In this document: positions 22,997 through 36,090 of the stretch, piece after piece | Layout: the number at the start of each line of letters is the position of its first letter | How positions within the stretch are numbered: position 1 is the first letter of the stretch | Source of the DNA: Zhengitettix transpicula | Taxonomy: Eukaryota; Arthropoda; Insecta; Orthoptera; Tetrigidae | Reading direction: 5' to 3' | NCBI GenBank assembly: GCA_037074705.1 | Contig: CM073590.1 | Location: forward strand, 165,972,746-166,036,745 | Length of the DNA stretch: 64,000 bases | Position numbers and translations under genes: made by a program | Notes under the pieces: generated by a model | What the model was told of the DNA's origin: nothing | Seen by the model: the letters and a program-made list of their open reading frames with translations, nothing else | Databases searched by the model: none

Positions 22997-25380
22997 ATTT
23001 TCATAAGAAATTTGTAAACTTTGACGCATGATAGTTTAAGTAATTCAACGAGTAACTTATATAAAATTATGTAAATAAAGGAAACCCTACACAGAGTAAT
23101 TGTTGAACTTATTATTAAGTCTTTCTGTAGGCGTTAACTAAATGTGAATCCTGGTGCTTGCAAAGACTGGGAGTCGCGAAACTGACAACGTTTTATTGTC
23201 ACGGCATGTTATGTATTGTATTAAACTCATTTTCCTTGTTAGCGCCTCTGAAGAAAGTGGAAATTTTTCCTTCTATCCTAAGGCGATGTCTCTTTTTAAA
23301 TGAAAATGACATTGAAGCGCTGGTAATTTCACTTATTGCGGTTTTCTAGTGTTGCTAAGAGAATACTGCCTTCAAACTTCCTCCTTACTTCATTTTTTTG
23401 CTTATCTCCTCCTCTTTTTTCTTCAAATATGCTTAAGTTTCATAACAATAAAAATAGTTAAGTAAACACAGAAAAAAACGGGAAATTACTACAAAGCTTA
23501 AAAAAATTATCTATTACAGAAAGTTTCTGAAACCAACTCCTGGGAGGGAGGGGGGGGAGTTTGTTTTATCAGTCCCCGCAATGTTATTTAAATTTACTGT
23601 TACTTGAGAAATTACAGAATATTTGTAAGATTTAAATTTTTGAGCTATTTATTTGCTCAAAAATTAAATTGTTTTTGAAAATTGCCGTTAAAACGTATTT
23701 CATTTGGGTAAAAATGAAGAAAATAGATTTTCAAACTGCAGCATAATTGGACGCTGCTAAAAAAAAGGAAGTTAGATATTAGTAATCCTATGATTTGAAT
23801 CCGTTAAGTAAAGGAGATTGAAAATATTCTCAATAATGAAATGGACAATGCGTGTTTTTCTCCGTCTCTGTTGACTTGTTAATGGACTTGCGTGTAACCC
23901 AGGAGAATAAATTGCATAATTTATTTGACAGTCTTCGGAAAACAAACAAACGCGGAACACCAGCAGGAAAAATCGAAGATTGGTAATACCCATTTAGAAT
24001 CCACGAACTTCCAATGACGTCTATTTTTTTCGTATTTCCGTCTTTTAACCTGCTCAATATTTCGCAATTGCCTATATGCCATATAAGGCTTGCTTAACCA
24101 GATAAAGTAAATATTTCGACCAAAATTCAAAGAATTTACAATCTTTGAATAATTCTGCTATGTATATGTATTGTGCCCATAATCAAACACAACTTTAGTC
24201 ACAAAACGTTGGGAAATGAGGATCTCATTCGTATGTTTATTAGCTTCTGACCATTGATGAATATAAATAAACTGTTTAAGAAATTATCAAATTACAGTTC
24301 ATTTAATAACGGAGACTAGTATCGACAAATGTTTGTGGGATAAAATACTCAAGTGAAATATTACGAGGAAAGTTATTTGAAGAAATGTCACTGCTTCCGA
24401 CATCATAATATTTTTTAAATGTTATATTAGTGTGTACCATGAACAAGCTTGACATTATTCGCTTTTGATTAATTTTTTTGTTCAGTTTGTATCTATTTTT
24501 GTTCGATTGTAACGAAGAGTTTTGTTGTATCATCATTGTGTACTTTGTTTCCGTAGTATTCGATTCGATTCAAGCAAAAAGTATTAAGCGAAGTACTTTT
24601 TCAACCGTATTACTTTGTAATATCTGCTACTACAGATAATTTAGTCGGCTAACTTACAAAATATAGCTAATTTTTTTCGGATATTAGATACACTACATTA
24701 TTATTAATTTAATCACACGATCGAAGAAATGTTTCGTACAGCGAGAATTGAGCAGCGTGCGACTGTGCTGTCTCGTAGATTTAAATTGTAATTTTAAGTT
24801 TAATTATTTCTGCATGGCGCCCCGGTGTATTTTGGAATGTGCGCAATTGTTTGGAGTTGTCTGTGAACGGGCAGCGACCTTGACTTTGAGAGCAACAAAC
24901 TGTGTGACCCTCGAGGATCTACACCTGGCCCCGCATGCCTGCGTGCGACAGAAACCATCCCATTTCTGCTTAGTAAAGCCCTGCCGTTCATATTTAATAA
25001 TTAGAATTTCCCAAAATTACTATTCAAAATTGCTACTGCGGCAATACATTCTATAAAGCAAACAAAGAATTATTTGTTTGGTTCATATGATTATTTTTTT
25101 GACCCCTAGTTTTCTTGAAACTGTTATAATATAACACAAGTTGTCAAATCAAACAGTTATATAAGTGCGGAAACTAAAAGGTCAATTCAAAAATTAAGAA
25201 AACATAATCTAAAATCGGCAATTTACTATTAATTCAGTAAGACTCGTGGTTATTTATTAAGGAACTTAATCAGTTTGCCATGAAGATCGGTATTACATAA
25301 ATAATTTTGGTATTGCTTAAACAAAAATCATGGACCACGTTCTAGATATTCTTTTTATTATTATTATTACTATTTTTTAG
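22997..25380. other. AT-rich non-coding stretch with a GC-richer island
   Basis: No gene is supported. About 24740-25010 is richer in GC and CpG than its surroundings and contains the nuclear-receptor-like half site GACCTTGAC. The open frame 24748-25056 there has no motif. The overlapping minus frames at 23772-24130 show no common structure and look like chance. Confidence 0.45.
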
Positions 25381-25766
25381 AGTGACAGGCTACATGAGGG
25401 TAATCAACATGGTGGCAAACCCCTTTAAAAGCATAGGTAGGAATTTGAAAGAGGGGTTGCGGAAGGGTAGAGTAAGGTAGACAAGGGTTAACTAGGGCCC
25501 CCGGGCTATAGTGTAAGGATCCTAACCGGCATTCACCTTAAAGTGATGCAGGGAAAACCCTAGAAAAACCTGCATTTGGTACTTGTCCCACGCCCTTCCA
25601 TTAGCGGGAGAGAAGTTTGCTGTGCGGACGCAGCATTCCCTTTTTCGTGCCTCGACCAGTTTAGAAGGCTGCTGGCCGACTGTTCCAATGGGAACAGATA
25701 ACAACTCTTACCGTATGTCCAAAGTCTGTGACCCCGGAACATACACACCTCAAAACAGGCAGATGT
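25381..25766 (-). repeat. R500 module, copy 4, 5'-truncated
   Basis: This is a reverse-complement copy that keeps the 3' end (AGAGTGACAGGCTACATGAGGG on the plus strand, next to a T-rich tract that is its poly-A-type tail) and reaches up to the GGAACATACACACCTC block. It ends before the CCGAGG hairpin, so it is truncated at its 5' end. No clear target-site duplication is seen. The frames 25522-25704, 25560-25856 and 25583-25768 lie in the repeat. Confidence 0.75.
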
Positions 25767-26199
25767 AATATATAAATACCAAATCTTTAGAAATTCCTGA
25801 GACTGAAAGTATATTAATACAATCTGGATACACCGAAAGTATTTAACATTGATCATTGTCCGAAATAATGTTGAGACATATTATAACATATTAGGAATTT
25901 TATACAAAAAATGTTTGGAATATGAAACTGATGATTTAAAACACCGAAAGCTACTTCAGGTTGTAAATAAATGGTGTGAAGAAATTTACCTTTTCATTTT
26001 TTTATATGACCGATAAAAAATATGGGCTATATAATTAGGAAATATGTTAAAGAAATACGGTCGATTTGAAAAAGAAAACTGAGAATAATTATGATTTATC
26101 TATATAAACATTCGATAAGTGCATTGTTTATAATTGTAACTTATATAAATTGTTATGGAAGCAAAGAGAGCCTCCTTGTTTTAGGAGAAGTCTCGGCCG

Positions 26200-26352
26200 A
26201 ACGAGTCACAACAAAGTAGCATCCTTAATCGAACGAGTTTGGTTTCTGAGTGTGATAAAACATGCTCACAACAATATGTCCTCGACGGGATTCGAACCAG
26301 GTACCTCTGTCTTGCGAGGTAGTGACGCTGACCACTACGCGACAGGAGTCTT
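26200..26352 (-). repeat. tRNA-derived SINE, copy 2
   Basis: This reverse-strand copy has its B box read as GGATTCGAACC on the plus strand at 26288-26298 and the GTAGTGGTCAGCGTCA head at 26323-26340. The open frame 26150-26368 is only the SINE translated backwards. Confidence 0.8.
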
Positions 26353-26985
26353 GTTCGCTCAGATATAATTTCTAGTTAAGCGTCACTCCTAAATATTTAC
26401 TACTTTCAACAAAACTCATTGTTTCATTGCCGTTTTTTTTTCGCGAGTGTGTATAACAAATGAAAATAATTGCTTGGTTTATAGATTATATTTACCCTAT
26501 TGACGTGTTTCAATTGCTGTATTTTATGCAAACGAGCTTGAAGAGCTTTCAATCTCCATTGTCATGTAAATGATAAACGTACTTTAAGGGTCCTGTGGTA
26601 CTGTGGATATAATTTCTACGAGATCAGATACTGCCTTATTTACATAAACTTTTCTTGAGGTTTATAAAAAACGTCCTCAATCTAATTTACCATGGAAACG
26701 TCCACACTCTATTCTTTATCTTGTACTAAAGTAATAATGAGTAATTCGGACGAATCTTGCACAAAAAATAATGAAGATGTTTTGTATTTTATTTTACTGA
26801 AAAATATTTTTTGTATACTAATTTAGGTAAAAAGGTATTACCTGATAATGTCCCCATGTTAGGACGAAACTTCGTGTTTTTAAATTATTTGGTAAGTTCA
26901 TTAGATGTTATTGTGAAATATAATTGTATTGAATAACCGATTTTTCTGATTTAATTGTCTAAATTCTTTATTTTTTTTTTAATTT
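26353..26985. other. non-coding, one hammerhead-like motif
   Basis: The motif at 26842-26870 reads CTGATAA, GTCC...GGAC, CGAAAC with a well-paired stem II. Otherwise nothing is seen. Confidence 0.45.
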
Positions 26986-27605
26986 TTAGAGTAACAGGCC
27001 AAATTAGGGTAATCTACGGAGTGGTAACTCCCCTTTAATAGCATAAAAATGTATTTGAAAGGAGGGATACGGAAGGGTAGAGGAAGGTAGGCAAGGGTTA
27101 ACTAAGGCCCCCGGGCTGTGGTTTAAGGATCCTACCCGGCATTCGCTTAAAAGTGATGCAGGACGAACACTAGAAAACCTTAATCAGATTGGTCGGGCAT
27201 TTGGTACTTGTCTCACGCCCTTTCTATGCTGTGGGGACGCAGCATTCCCTTCTACGTGCCTCGACCAGTTTAGTTCCAATGGGAACAGTCGGCCAGCTGC
27301 CTCCTAAACTGATCCAGACATGGAGAACGGAATGCTGCGTCCCCACAGCAAACTCCTCTTCGCCATCGGAAGGGCGTGGGACAAGTACCAAATGCCCGAC
27401 CTTCCTGATGCAGGTTTTTGTATGGTTTTCGCTGCATCACTTTCAGGCGAATTGCCGCGTAGGATCCTTATACTATAGCCCTGGGGTCCTACTTAACCGT
27501 TTGATACCTTGTTCTACCTTTCCGCATCCCCCCTTTCAGTTCCTTTCCTATGCTATAAGAGTTTGTCGGCGACTATGTGTTTTCCCTATATATAGTCTGT
27601 CTACA
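26986..27605. repeat. two R500 copies head-to-head (copies 5 and 6)
   Basis: A minus-strand copy (26986 to about 27275) meets a plus-strand copy (about 27276-27605) at their 5' ends, giving a long imperfect palindrome. The minus copy has the ACTCTAAAA-type tail and the plus copy has the CTACACC(TTC)n-type tail, so they belong to different subfamilies. The open frame 27189-27707 spans the junction and is an artefact of the repeat. Confidence 0.7.
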
Positions 27606-29620
27606 CCTTCTTCTTCTGCAGTTCGAATACTTCCAAGGTGCGAGTGTATTTCTATGTTTGGGCGCAATGAAAAGAACTGTAATTGTTCGCTTTTCATGTA
27701 TTTATGATATGGTATCAATGTATTAATCGTGTCCTGTAAGATGAATAAGTTACGCAAGAAAACTTTCTTAAATTTATAAGACAATGAAATGTTCAATATT
27801 TAAAATTTCCTTGACTACAAGGATTGAATAATATTATTGACTTACTTTATTGCGATTTTTTAAATAAATTCTGGAAAATAGGATTGAATGCTCTTCTGTT
27901 TTACCAACACTAGACACTTGGTTTTGAGGTGAAACTGTGGGGAAGCTAATTCGATATAATTTTTCTTAAACGACTCTAAATTCTTATATACATGCTTTAC
28001 TTAAATAACTTACTTCTATTCCTTTTATATAAGTTTAAAACAGTTTATTAATGATTGTAGCAGACTCAGTACAAACTTAATTACGTACACATCAATCATT
28101 TAATTGCATCACATATCATCCAGCCCTGTCTTGGCTTGTCGATGAGGGTTATAATTACGTTTAAAAACTGTCCATCTCTAGTGTCGTATTTATAGTTAAC
28201 ATACGTAGACAGAAATGTAAGTGCGACATTTTCTCGTGTATTTTAATAAACTATGTTAAAGTATTAGTCATTTGAATTCGTGTAAAACTTATTATTCATG
28301 TTTCTTACATAAGATCCCTTGTAATGTGTTTTAATTACTTCAAGTGCATTGAAGAGTTTTCAGTAGTGAACATATTTCTACAATGAAACAGCAATCTAAA
28401 TGAAGAATACTTCATAAAATAATATTCCGGGCGGTGTTGATAACTGGTTGAATGAATACTTCGCAATATGACGAAGCGTATACCACCGCCGTGCGTACTT
28501 AACACACTATATCTCGGATTGATATTATCTTATTTGTTGTCACGCCCATTCTTAAACCTTACTAATGTATTTTTTTTTGATAATACTACTTAGTGTGTCA
28601 ATTTATCGAACATGATTTTCTTGTTTTGTATTTTATTCTTCTGGGTTCACTTAAGTCGCTGCTAGGGATTTCGACGGGTGAGAAAATTACCCAGTTGTCA
28701 CATTTGGCAAAACGAACGGACGTTATTCTGTCAAGAAAATAGCAATGATCATAGCTACACATTGCCTATATAGTGTGTTAGTAAAATTGAGTATTGGTCA
28801 TGAAAGTAGACGGTGGACATTTTGTCGTAGTGTGATTTGTTGAATACTTATGTTCCTATTTACTATTTTATTTGTTCCAGTTGTATATTTTAAAATACGA
28901 ACATTTTATAATTTTGTAATTGTCTATGGGCATTTATTATTCTACAATCGAATCCTTTTAGATCAATGAGTAGTTTTATTATAACTTAAAATACTATAAT
29001 GAATCTAAGGTTTTACTGTTAAGTGTCCTTAGAATTCTATTGTTAGTCTATTGTCAATATAGTGTCATTAGAACTATACACTTAATCAAAACCCATGTTT
29101 CACTGAACTATTTCGAATGCTTTGGCCTGCTTGAGTCTTCTCACTTCGAAATTCGATTTAGACTTACCGTCCACTACCGTTGTATGAAAATTGAAAAAAT
29201 AAGTATCGTTTAAACATTTTTACAATATGTACGACTTTTGGTTAAACTTTTATTATAATTAAACGCCATAACCAAAAAAAAAATTCTCTAGCAATTGGAG
29301 ACCTGTCCAGTGCTGGTCAGTAAAACAGGAGAAAAAAGACAAAAAAAATTGTATTTTAACCCTTATTAAATGAATCAGTTTACTACCGATCGTTGAATTC
29401 TTATAATGAGCGTATCATTACTTTATTAATGAGATTTTTGCAAAGTATTATATTCATAAATAAACTCAGAATATTAATACTGCGGTGTAAATAGTTATCA
29501 TCGTATATTGGTATTCTTTAATTATTGAAATATTTTACATGAGAACTTATAATAATTATATTGATTTTACACTGTAAAAAATTCATTTTAATTTTAAAAT
29601 GAAAAATTTACGTCTTGCTT
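27606..29620. other. AT-rich non-coding stretch
   Basis: No gene is seen. A nested hairpin lies at 28430-28494 (GGCGGTG/CACCGCC outside, CTTCG/CGAAG inside). The frame 27548-27796 minus overlaps the repeat and is not supported. Confidence 0.5.
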
Positions 29621-29765
29621 TAATAATAAGAAAAATAGTTATACAGGCAAAAGAAGTGATGATATAAATACCACACAACGTTTCTGAAAACCTTGTTCCT
29701 TTCTTCTAGTGCTAAGAAAAAGTAAAAGACACAACAGCATAGAGCGACACAACTCAAAAGCTAAT
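29621..29765 (+). repeat. foldback family, left half only
   Basis: It matches the left arm of the elements at 38431 and 59385 in order: TAATAAGAAAAATAG, CAAAAGAAGTGATGATATAA, ATACCACACAACGTTTCTG, CTTGTTCCTTTCTTC, GTGCTAAGAAAA, AGAGCGACACAACT. The right arm is missing, so this is a truncated copy. Confidence 0.65.
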
Positions 29766-30704
29766 TTTTTTTAAATAATTTGATACAGGTGAGGACTGAA
29801 TATATTAGTTATATTAATATACTATGTAAATTATATTATTAATTATAGGCCCAAACATTTAAAATGTTAAAACATTTCCGCTTCCTTGAAGTTTTTCTTT
29901 CATGAGAAGCTATGGAAAATTCTATTCTATTCTTTCAGGAATGAATTAATGTTTACTAATGATAATTTTTCTGTGCAATAAAATGAGTAAATACGTATGT
30001 ATTAAAGAAGTTACTTAATGATTAGAAAGAGTCTGTAGAGAGGACCAATGATTCAATTCGTCGGTTTTAGCATTTGTTGAAATTAGCCTTACTACACGCG
30101 GAACCTCGGTAATGGCATTCGAACGCAGGTTAATTACGAAGATGATGTGTCGCTATAAATCCATAAAGATAAGGACTGCTGCTGTTAAAACTTTGGCGAA
30201 GTCACGTTTGGAGTTCTCTGAAGTGCCGTCCGAAAATTCAAGTCGTCAGTTGAAAGTCCGAATGTGTTTCCGGTTGCTTGCGCGTTGTTTACAGTTTTCG
30301 GGCGGCCACACGCAGTACCGAATTATTGACACCTTCAGTTAGTCAACACGGATGTGCATTCTCGAAAACAAGACTTTGCCCTTAGTCGAGTCAGGAACTG
30401 GACTGTTACTTCGCAAATACAGACATCTTGAAAAACAAAACCGAGACTTGTGCCAGCAGCTTCATCCGACATCCGATATTTCCGAGCACAACACCACTCA
30501 GCATCGACTACACACTTCACTGGTCAAAATTACTAAGGAGAAATTGTAGGCATAGGAATGAGGATTGGTTCGATACCATGCGTAAAATAATTCTGAACAT
30601 ATTGACTTCACCAAAATGTAATAAATTTTTACGGTCATTTTTATTAAGTAACCAGTTTTTCGAAGATACCGTATATTGTCAAACTGTAGAATTGTGTAGA
30701 ATTA
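29766..30704. other. non-coding; GC-richer patch at about 30050-30560
   Basis: The patch at 30050-30560 stands out from its AT-rich surroundings and carries several overlapping frames (30112-30342, 30352-30549, 30428-30766) with no recognised domain. It may be a conserved regulatory segment or an exon I cannot identify. Confidence 0.3.
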
Positions 30705-30895
30705 TGTTGTCTGTGGTGTATTCACTACCTCGTATCACAGAGGTCCCGGGATGTAAATCCGGCTAGAGGGTGGATATCGTGTGCGTGTCTCCATACTGAG
30801 GAATCCCCGAAAAGAGAGATTCAACATAGCTACTTATTACATTGTTGCTAATGACCTTAGCAATTGATGTGACTAGAAATGAAATAATTAAAAAA
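30705..30895 (+). repeat. tRNA-derived SINE, copy 3, damaged B box
   Basis: The head CTGTGGTGTATTCACTACCTCG and the CAGAGGTCCCGGG block are present, but the B box reads GGATGTAAATCC and is likely dead. The 3' part TTGCTAATGACCTTAGCAATTGATGTGAC matches copy 1. Confidence 0.75.
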
Positions 30896-32931
30896 TATAT
30901 GTTGGACGAAAGGGCACCAAATAAAAATAAAAATAAACGCATTTAGAATCAACTTATTTGTTGTACGTTAGGCAATAAAAATGAAAATGAAGACGCAAAA
31001 TAAGATGTGGCGGACGTTGAAGTAGTTGCCATGATATGTACAAATATTTAGATTTGTTGAAAATTATGAATGCCCTATTTTAAATAATGGAGTAATCTGT
31101 ATTTAATTGATGGCGCGTCACTTATTTACTTAGTTTTATTGCTTACAATATTATTAACTGATCTCAACCTTGGGTTCATTTTCATGTGGCAATCAATATA
31201 AATTTATATTTGTAACTTTGATGTATTATTTTCAATTCTAGGGTAATTTTACTGCTTCAGTTCCTAAAATAATTTGTTACTTACTGTTAAATATTTAAGA
31301 TGTCAATTTTCATTAATCGCTTAAGTTTAAGGCACATTGAGACAATAACTACTGAAATGGGGGACGCGTTTGATATTCTCCGCTGCGTTCGCCTTCTTCA
31401 ACTTTTCCGTCAGTGTTCCTCGTTGTAATTGTCCATACGGTTCTTACTTTTCATCTCTTAATCTCTTCTTTTATACACCTATAGTTCAATTTGCTAAATA
31501 GTATTTTGTTTTTCGGAATCCTGTTGTCAGCGTCGCTCTAAATCAGAAATTTAGAATATAATAAATGTAACATTTGGTTCCATTTATCTGTTTCCAGTTT
31601 ATTTTCTAGGAATATATTCGATATGAAAAATATTCTATTTCTATTAGCACTCGGGAATAGACTTTTTGATTATTGCTTCTCAGACAAAAATAACCACAGG
31701 CAGTTATTTTATTATCGAAATTTTATTGTTGATTAATACTATTTTTCAATTATTTATGGCCAACTTGCGGAAACAAAAAAGAAATCGGGAAGACAAAATA
31801 GTCGCCACAATATTATGGAAGATTGGAAATGGTTTTAGTTTTTCTGTTTCTCATTTGACTAATTAGGCTTCTTCTACTACGGTAATTGTATGCTCATTAT
31901 AAAGATTTACATTTTTGCATACAAATTGGGAGCGTCATTAGAAAATGTTACCTGTTTTCATTATTAACGTATCCACTTTGTAGCAGTATTAAAATAATCG
32001 ACTTTTTATATTTTAGTCCTCTTAAAGGTGACTACTTCAAATGATTTCTTTCGTCTATGAATATTGTTTTGAATATATTTCCATGTATGGTGCTTGAAAC
32101 TTAAATGAGAGTCAATATCAGACTACCCGGATATGCTTCATCTTAACATTCCGATCATAGTCTACAAGTAGTAGTTAGTTACTATCGCTTTTGCAAGTAT
32201 AATTTTATAAACTAATTTTTCGCTTTCCAAATCTATATTTTAGAGACTTTTGGCAATATTCAATAAATAATTCAAACCACATAAGGCTTCTATTTAACAA
32301 TTAATTATAATCTGTAGATACTACAGTAAAATCTGATACATGGTTTCAAATGAAAATGGTTATCAGAGTCGATTTTACTTTAGTACCTACAATTTATAAT
32401 AAATTGTTAGAGGACTTATGTGATTTGTATTATTTATAGTTTTTTAATGTTCAACTTCTAAAAGATCTCTGTATATTAATGCAACTTAAAGTGCACTTTT
32501 TTATTCATCTTTACTTGTTCCTGTAAGACTAAGCCCAGATTTTAGGAAAGAGAAATAACTATGTTTCTTTTGGCACGCGACTAAAACCTCAAGAGTAAAA
32601 ATGTATTTCCAAAAATGCTCCGAGTGCAGTTTGAGGTGGCGCGTGAGAGTAATGTGTGCTAAGGCATTTAAACTGGTGTCCTATTCCATGTTGTCGTCTT
32701 CCTACACCAGAATAGTTTCGTAACGGTTTTCATTTTATTTTAACTTTATTACTAATACAGTTATTTCAATAAACCGAAGGGGAAAAAAATCTCATAATAT
32801 TTTTTCGTGAAAAACTAGTAGATTCCATAGTCCATAATTATTAGAAAATGGCTTTTTCTAGGAAATGTTAATTGCTGCAACTGTTGTTTTCAAAACAAAA
32901 ACTAGAAAATAAATAGTCTGCTGTCAAATTA
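30896..32931. other. AT-rich non-coding stretch
   Basis: No gene or element is recognised. The frame 31666-31866 has no motif. Confidence 0.5.
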
Positions 32932-33142
32932 TGCCCGACCTACGTAATGCAGGTTTTTCTAGGCTATTCCCTTTATCACTTTTAGGCGAATTGCCGGGTA
33001 GGATCCGTAAGCCATACCCGGGGGACCTAGTAAACCCTTGGCTATCTTGCTTTCCGCATCCCCCCCCCTTTCACTCTCTTTCCTATGCTATAAGAGGGGA
33101 ATTGCCACTATGAGGATTACCCTATACATAGCCTATCTACAC
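32932..33142 (+). repeat. R500 module, copy 7, strongly 5'-truncated
   Basis: It starts inside the ATGCCCGACCTAC block and runs to the tail GCCTATCTACACC followed by (TTC)n. It belongs to the CTACACC subfamily. 5' truncation with an intact simple-repeat tail is the usual outcome of LINE-type insertion. Confidence 0.75.
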
Positions 33143-36048
33143 CTTCTTCTTCTTCGTGTTGCGTATAATTTGCACTTGTTCGTGCACTGCAAATGTTAAG
33201 ACTGAGAAGGATATTAATACGTCAAAAATACAACTATTTTTAGCATTCCAAGAACCCCAATTATATTCATGAATAAATCTGAATTCTTAATTTACACAAA
33301 ACTTCTCTTCTCGAAAGTCAAATGGATATCCATCTACACCCATGCTATTTTAAAACACCTTCCATTATAAAGATGAAGTTCTCGTAATATTCTTAATTCG
33401 GACTTCAAACGCTATTATGGTATATCATATATATATGTATATTGTGGTAATTAAAAGGCAATTATTAATTATAATTAGAAAATTTGGACTCGAATTGTTA
33501 GCGGCGGAAAACGCTCGAGTTACACATAAGAATGAGAAATAGTTAAGGTTTTGTAGGCTGTTGGTTCTTGCTAGAGCGTGGTATGGCCAGTCGTCGCCAA
33601 AGCATAGCAGAGAAAAGTTGTTGAGGAGATATAGCTGTGTAAAATTTTCCTGGATAGATTGCAGAATAAAATGTTGAATTATTGCCGAGTAAAGTCGACT
33701 TCCAGATATTGAAGTGTAAAGATTACAGAGTATTGGACTCTTCGTCGAAATATTACAGTGTAATGCCAACTTTTGTTAAACCAACAGTGATAATTAGTCA
33801 GTGTTAAAAATGGCCTGTTATAAAGTGTAAAGAGTGTGTAAGTATATTGAACGAGCCAAATTGCCCTGATTGCCAGAAACTGTAAGTTACAATTTCATAA
33901 AATTAATATCGGTAAACAATTTGGTAAAGGTAATTATCGTCAGATTTCGGTTTTCGAATATCGTTTATAATTTAAAGTCAGCATTTTATATTTGCAATGT
34001 AAATAATGCATTGCAGTCGAGAATAGCTTCATAGAAAATTCAATTGTCAACAAATATTTTCTTTATTTAAAGGCCCAGTAAATATCTTGGGAGATTTTGA
34101 TTGTAAAACACTAATAAATAATATAGATTGAAAGTTAATTATGTGGCAACTGTTGTAAAATTCATTGGATACATTTGTAAATTTAACTATTTTGTGCATT
34201 AATAAATCAATTTGTTTGTTTATTTAAAATTCTTAATTATTGTTAAATATCCTTTCATTTAAAATTTAAATAAATTATTTAAGTTGATGCATTAACGTTT
34301 TATTTATCATTCTTTCATTTGTATTTATTACAATATATATAGTTAAAATAGTCCTTCATATACTTTGTTGAATCTAATCCCAGTTTACATTCATGTACTG
34401 CTTGTTCTTTGTGCTAAATTTTAAAATATGTAGTTGTAATAATTCGCACGTATATTAATTTTAGTAAGAGCGTTAGGTAATAGCATTACCAACTGGATCA
34501 GTAGTATTATATTATTTTTATTCGTTTTGCGCGTTCCAAAACAACACAGTAGTAGTGTAAGAAACTGTTATTTTTATATGTAATGTAACTGCATTCTGCT
34601 AGGTCCTTATTCGACATGAACGATACAAGCGAATAACTTGTTTTAATGATTTGGTACACACTAATATGAGCAAAATACCTGTGGCATGTATTTTAGAGAC
34701 ATATCTGAGAAATTGTGTTTGATGTATACGAATGAATAGAATGAGAACTAGCTGACAATATGTAAAGTGTAAACCTCAAGTTGACACGTTGCCACGGCCC
34801 CAAGGAAACATTACTGCAGCGCATGATGTTGGATTTTGGACTGTGCAAAGGATAACAAGAAAAATTTGTTAATTTGCACCATCAAATATCTCAATTGTAC
34901 GAACTGCAGATTGTAAAAGAAGCGCGTTGGCAAGTGAGTGCGTGACAACGTCGTCCTGCGCGGTGCCAGCAAACCTCCGAAATGTTGCTTGTGAATTACA
35001 TTTACATCACCTTCTTCATGACACCGTCGTGTGTGCGTTCTGATGAGCGCAAACAAAGTCTGCGAAATTACTGTATATTTACAGTTATCGTGTTAAACGA
35101 ATTTGACATATTTTAACATATTGTCGGATCGTGGACTGGATTAATACAATTTGTCAAACAGTTGGTGGTATGAGGGCGGACGTTCATCTAGAATTAGCCA
35201 GAGTAAGCCACTGTTGTCTGGAATTCAAGCCTTAAATCACTCAAACGCGCAGTTTCATCCGTCTTCATTGTCAGTAGTCTTCCACATGACTCACAGATCA
35301 CTTACCTACAAATGTCTGACTCGTAAATTTCATTTTAACTGACGTATGGCATTTTTGATTCCATGTTGCGCCATTTGTTTTTGCGTTCAAAGCCCACGTT
35401 TCACGCCAATTGTCCGTGTGGTTAAAAGAGCTCCGTAATTAACATTTCCAAGGGACAAATATTTTTTAATAAATTCGCTGTGTCCTTCAGTGAGTTGTTT
35501 TAGGACTCATCTTGAACTACTGTGTTTATGAACGTTCTTCAGTATCGTTAATATTCTACATTGTCTAACCATCATTCACAAGTACGTTATGCTGTTAGCG
35601 ATCAGCGTAAACTTTCCCGATTTTTCGGGTTCCTTCGACACAATTTGTTTTTAACGAACAAGAAAAAAATCTGACAAATGTAAAACGTCTGTTCTGAACA
35701 TATTCTGCGAGTCTGCGATTTATTTACACTCCTAATCTCCCCGAAAGTACGGATCTGTCTAAGCCGCCAGTGTCGCAATCACAGGACAAAGCTTAACTGA
35801 ACGAGTATCATAGAAACTGAAACTGTGGCTACAGATATGCTCGTAAAATGGTTTGTAACCAACGAAGAGAAGATCGTAATCAAAATACTAATATACATTG
35901 ACTTACTATAGTATCAGATCAGATTCGGTATTTTATTAATTCACATCAATTGGAAAATTTATATTCCCCTTATTTATTTGTGTAATTGTTAATAAACCTT
36001 TCCCAATGTTTTCTTTATTGCTGTTTCTGTAATGTTTCATATCAACTT

Positions 36049-36090
<42 letters not shown>

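Noticed and set aside
27189..27707. 172-codon frame, the longest in the window
   Set aside because: It crosses the junction of two inverted R500 copies and is a by-product of repeat arrangement.
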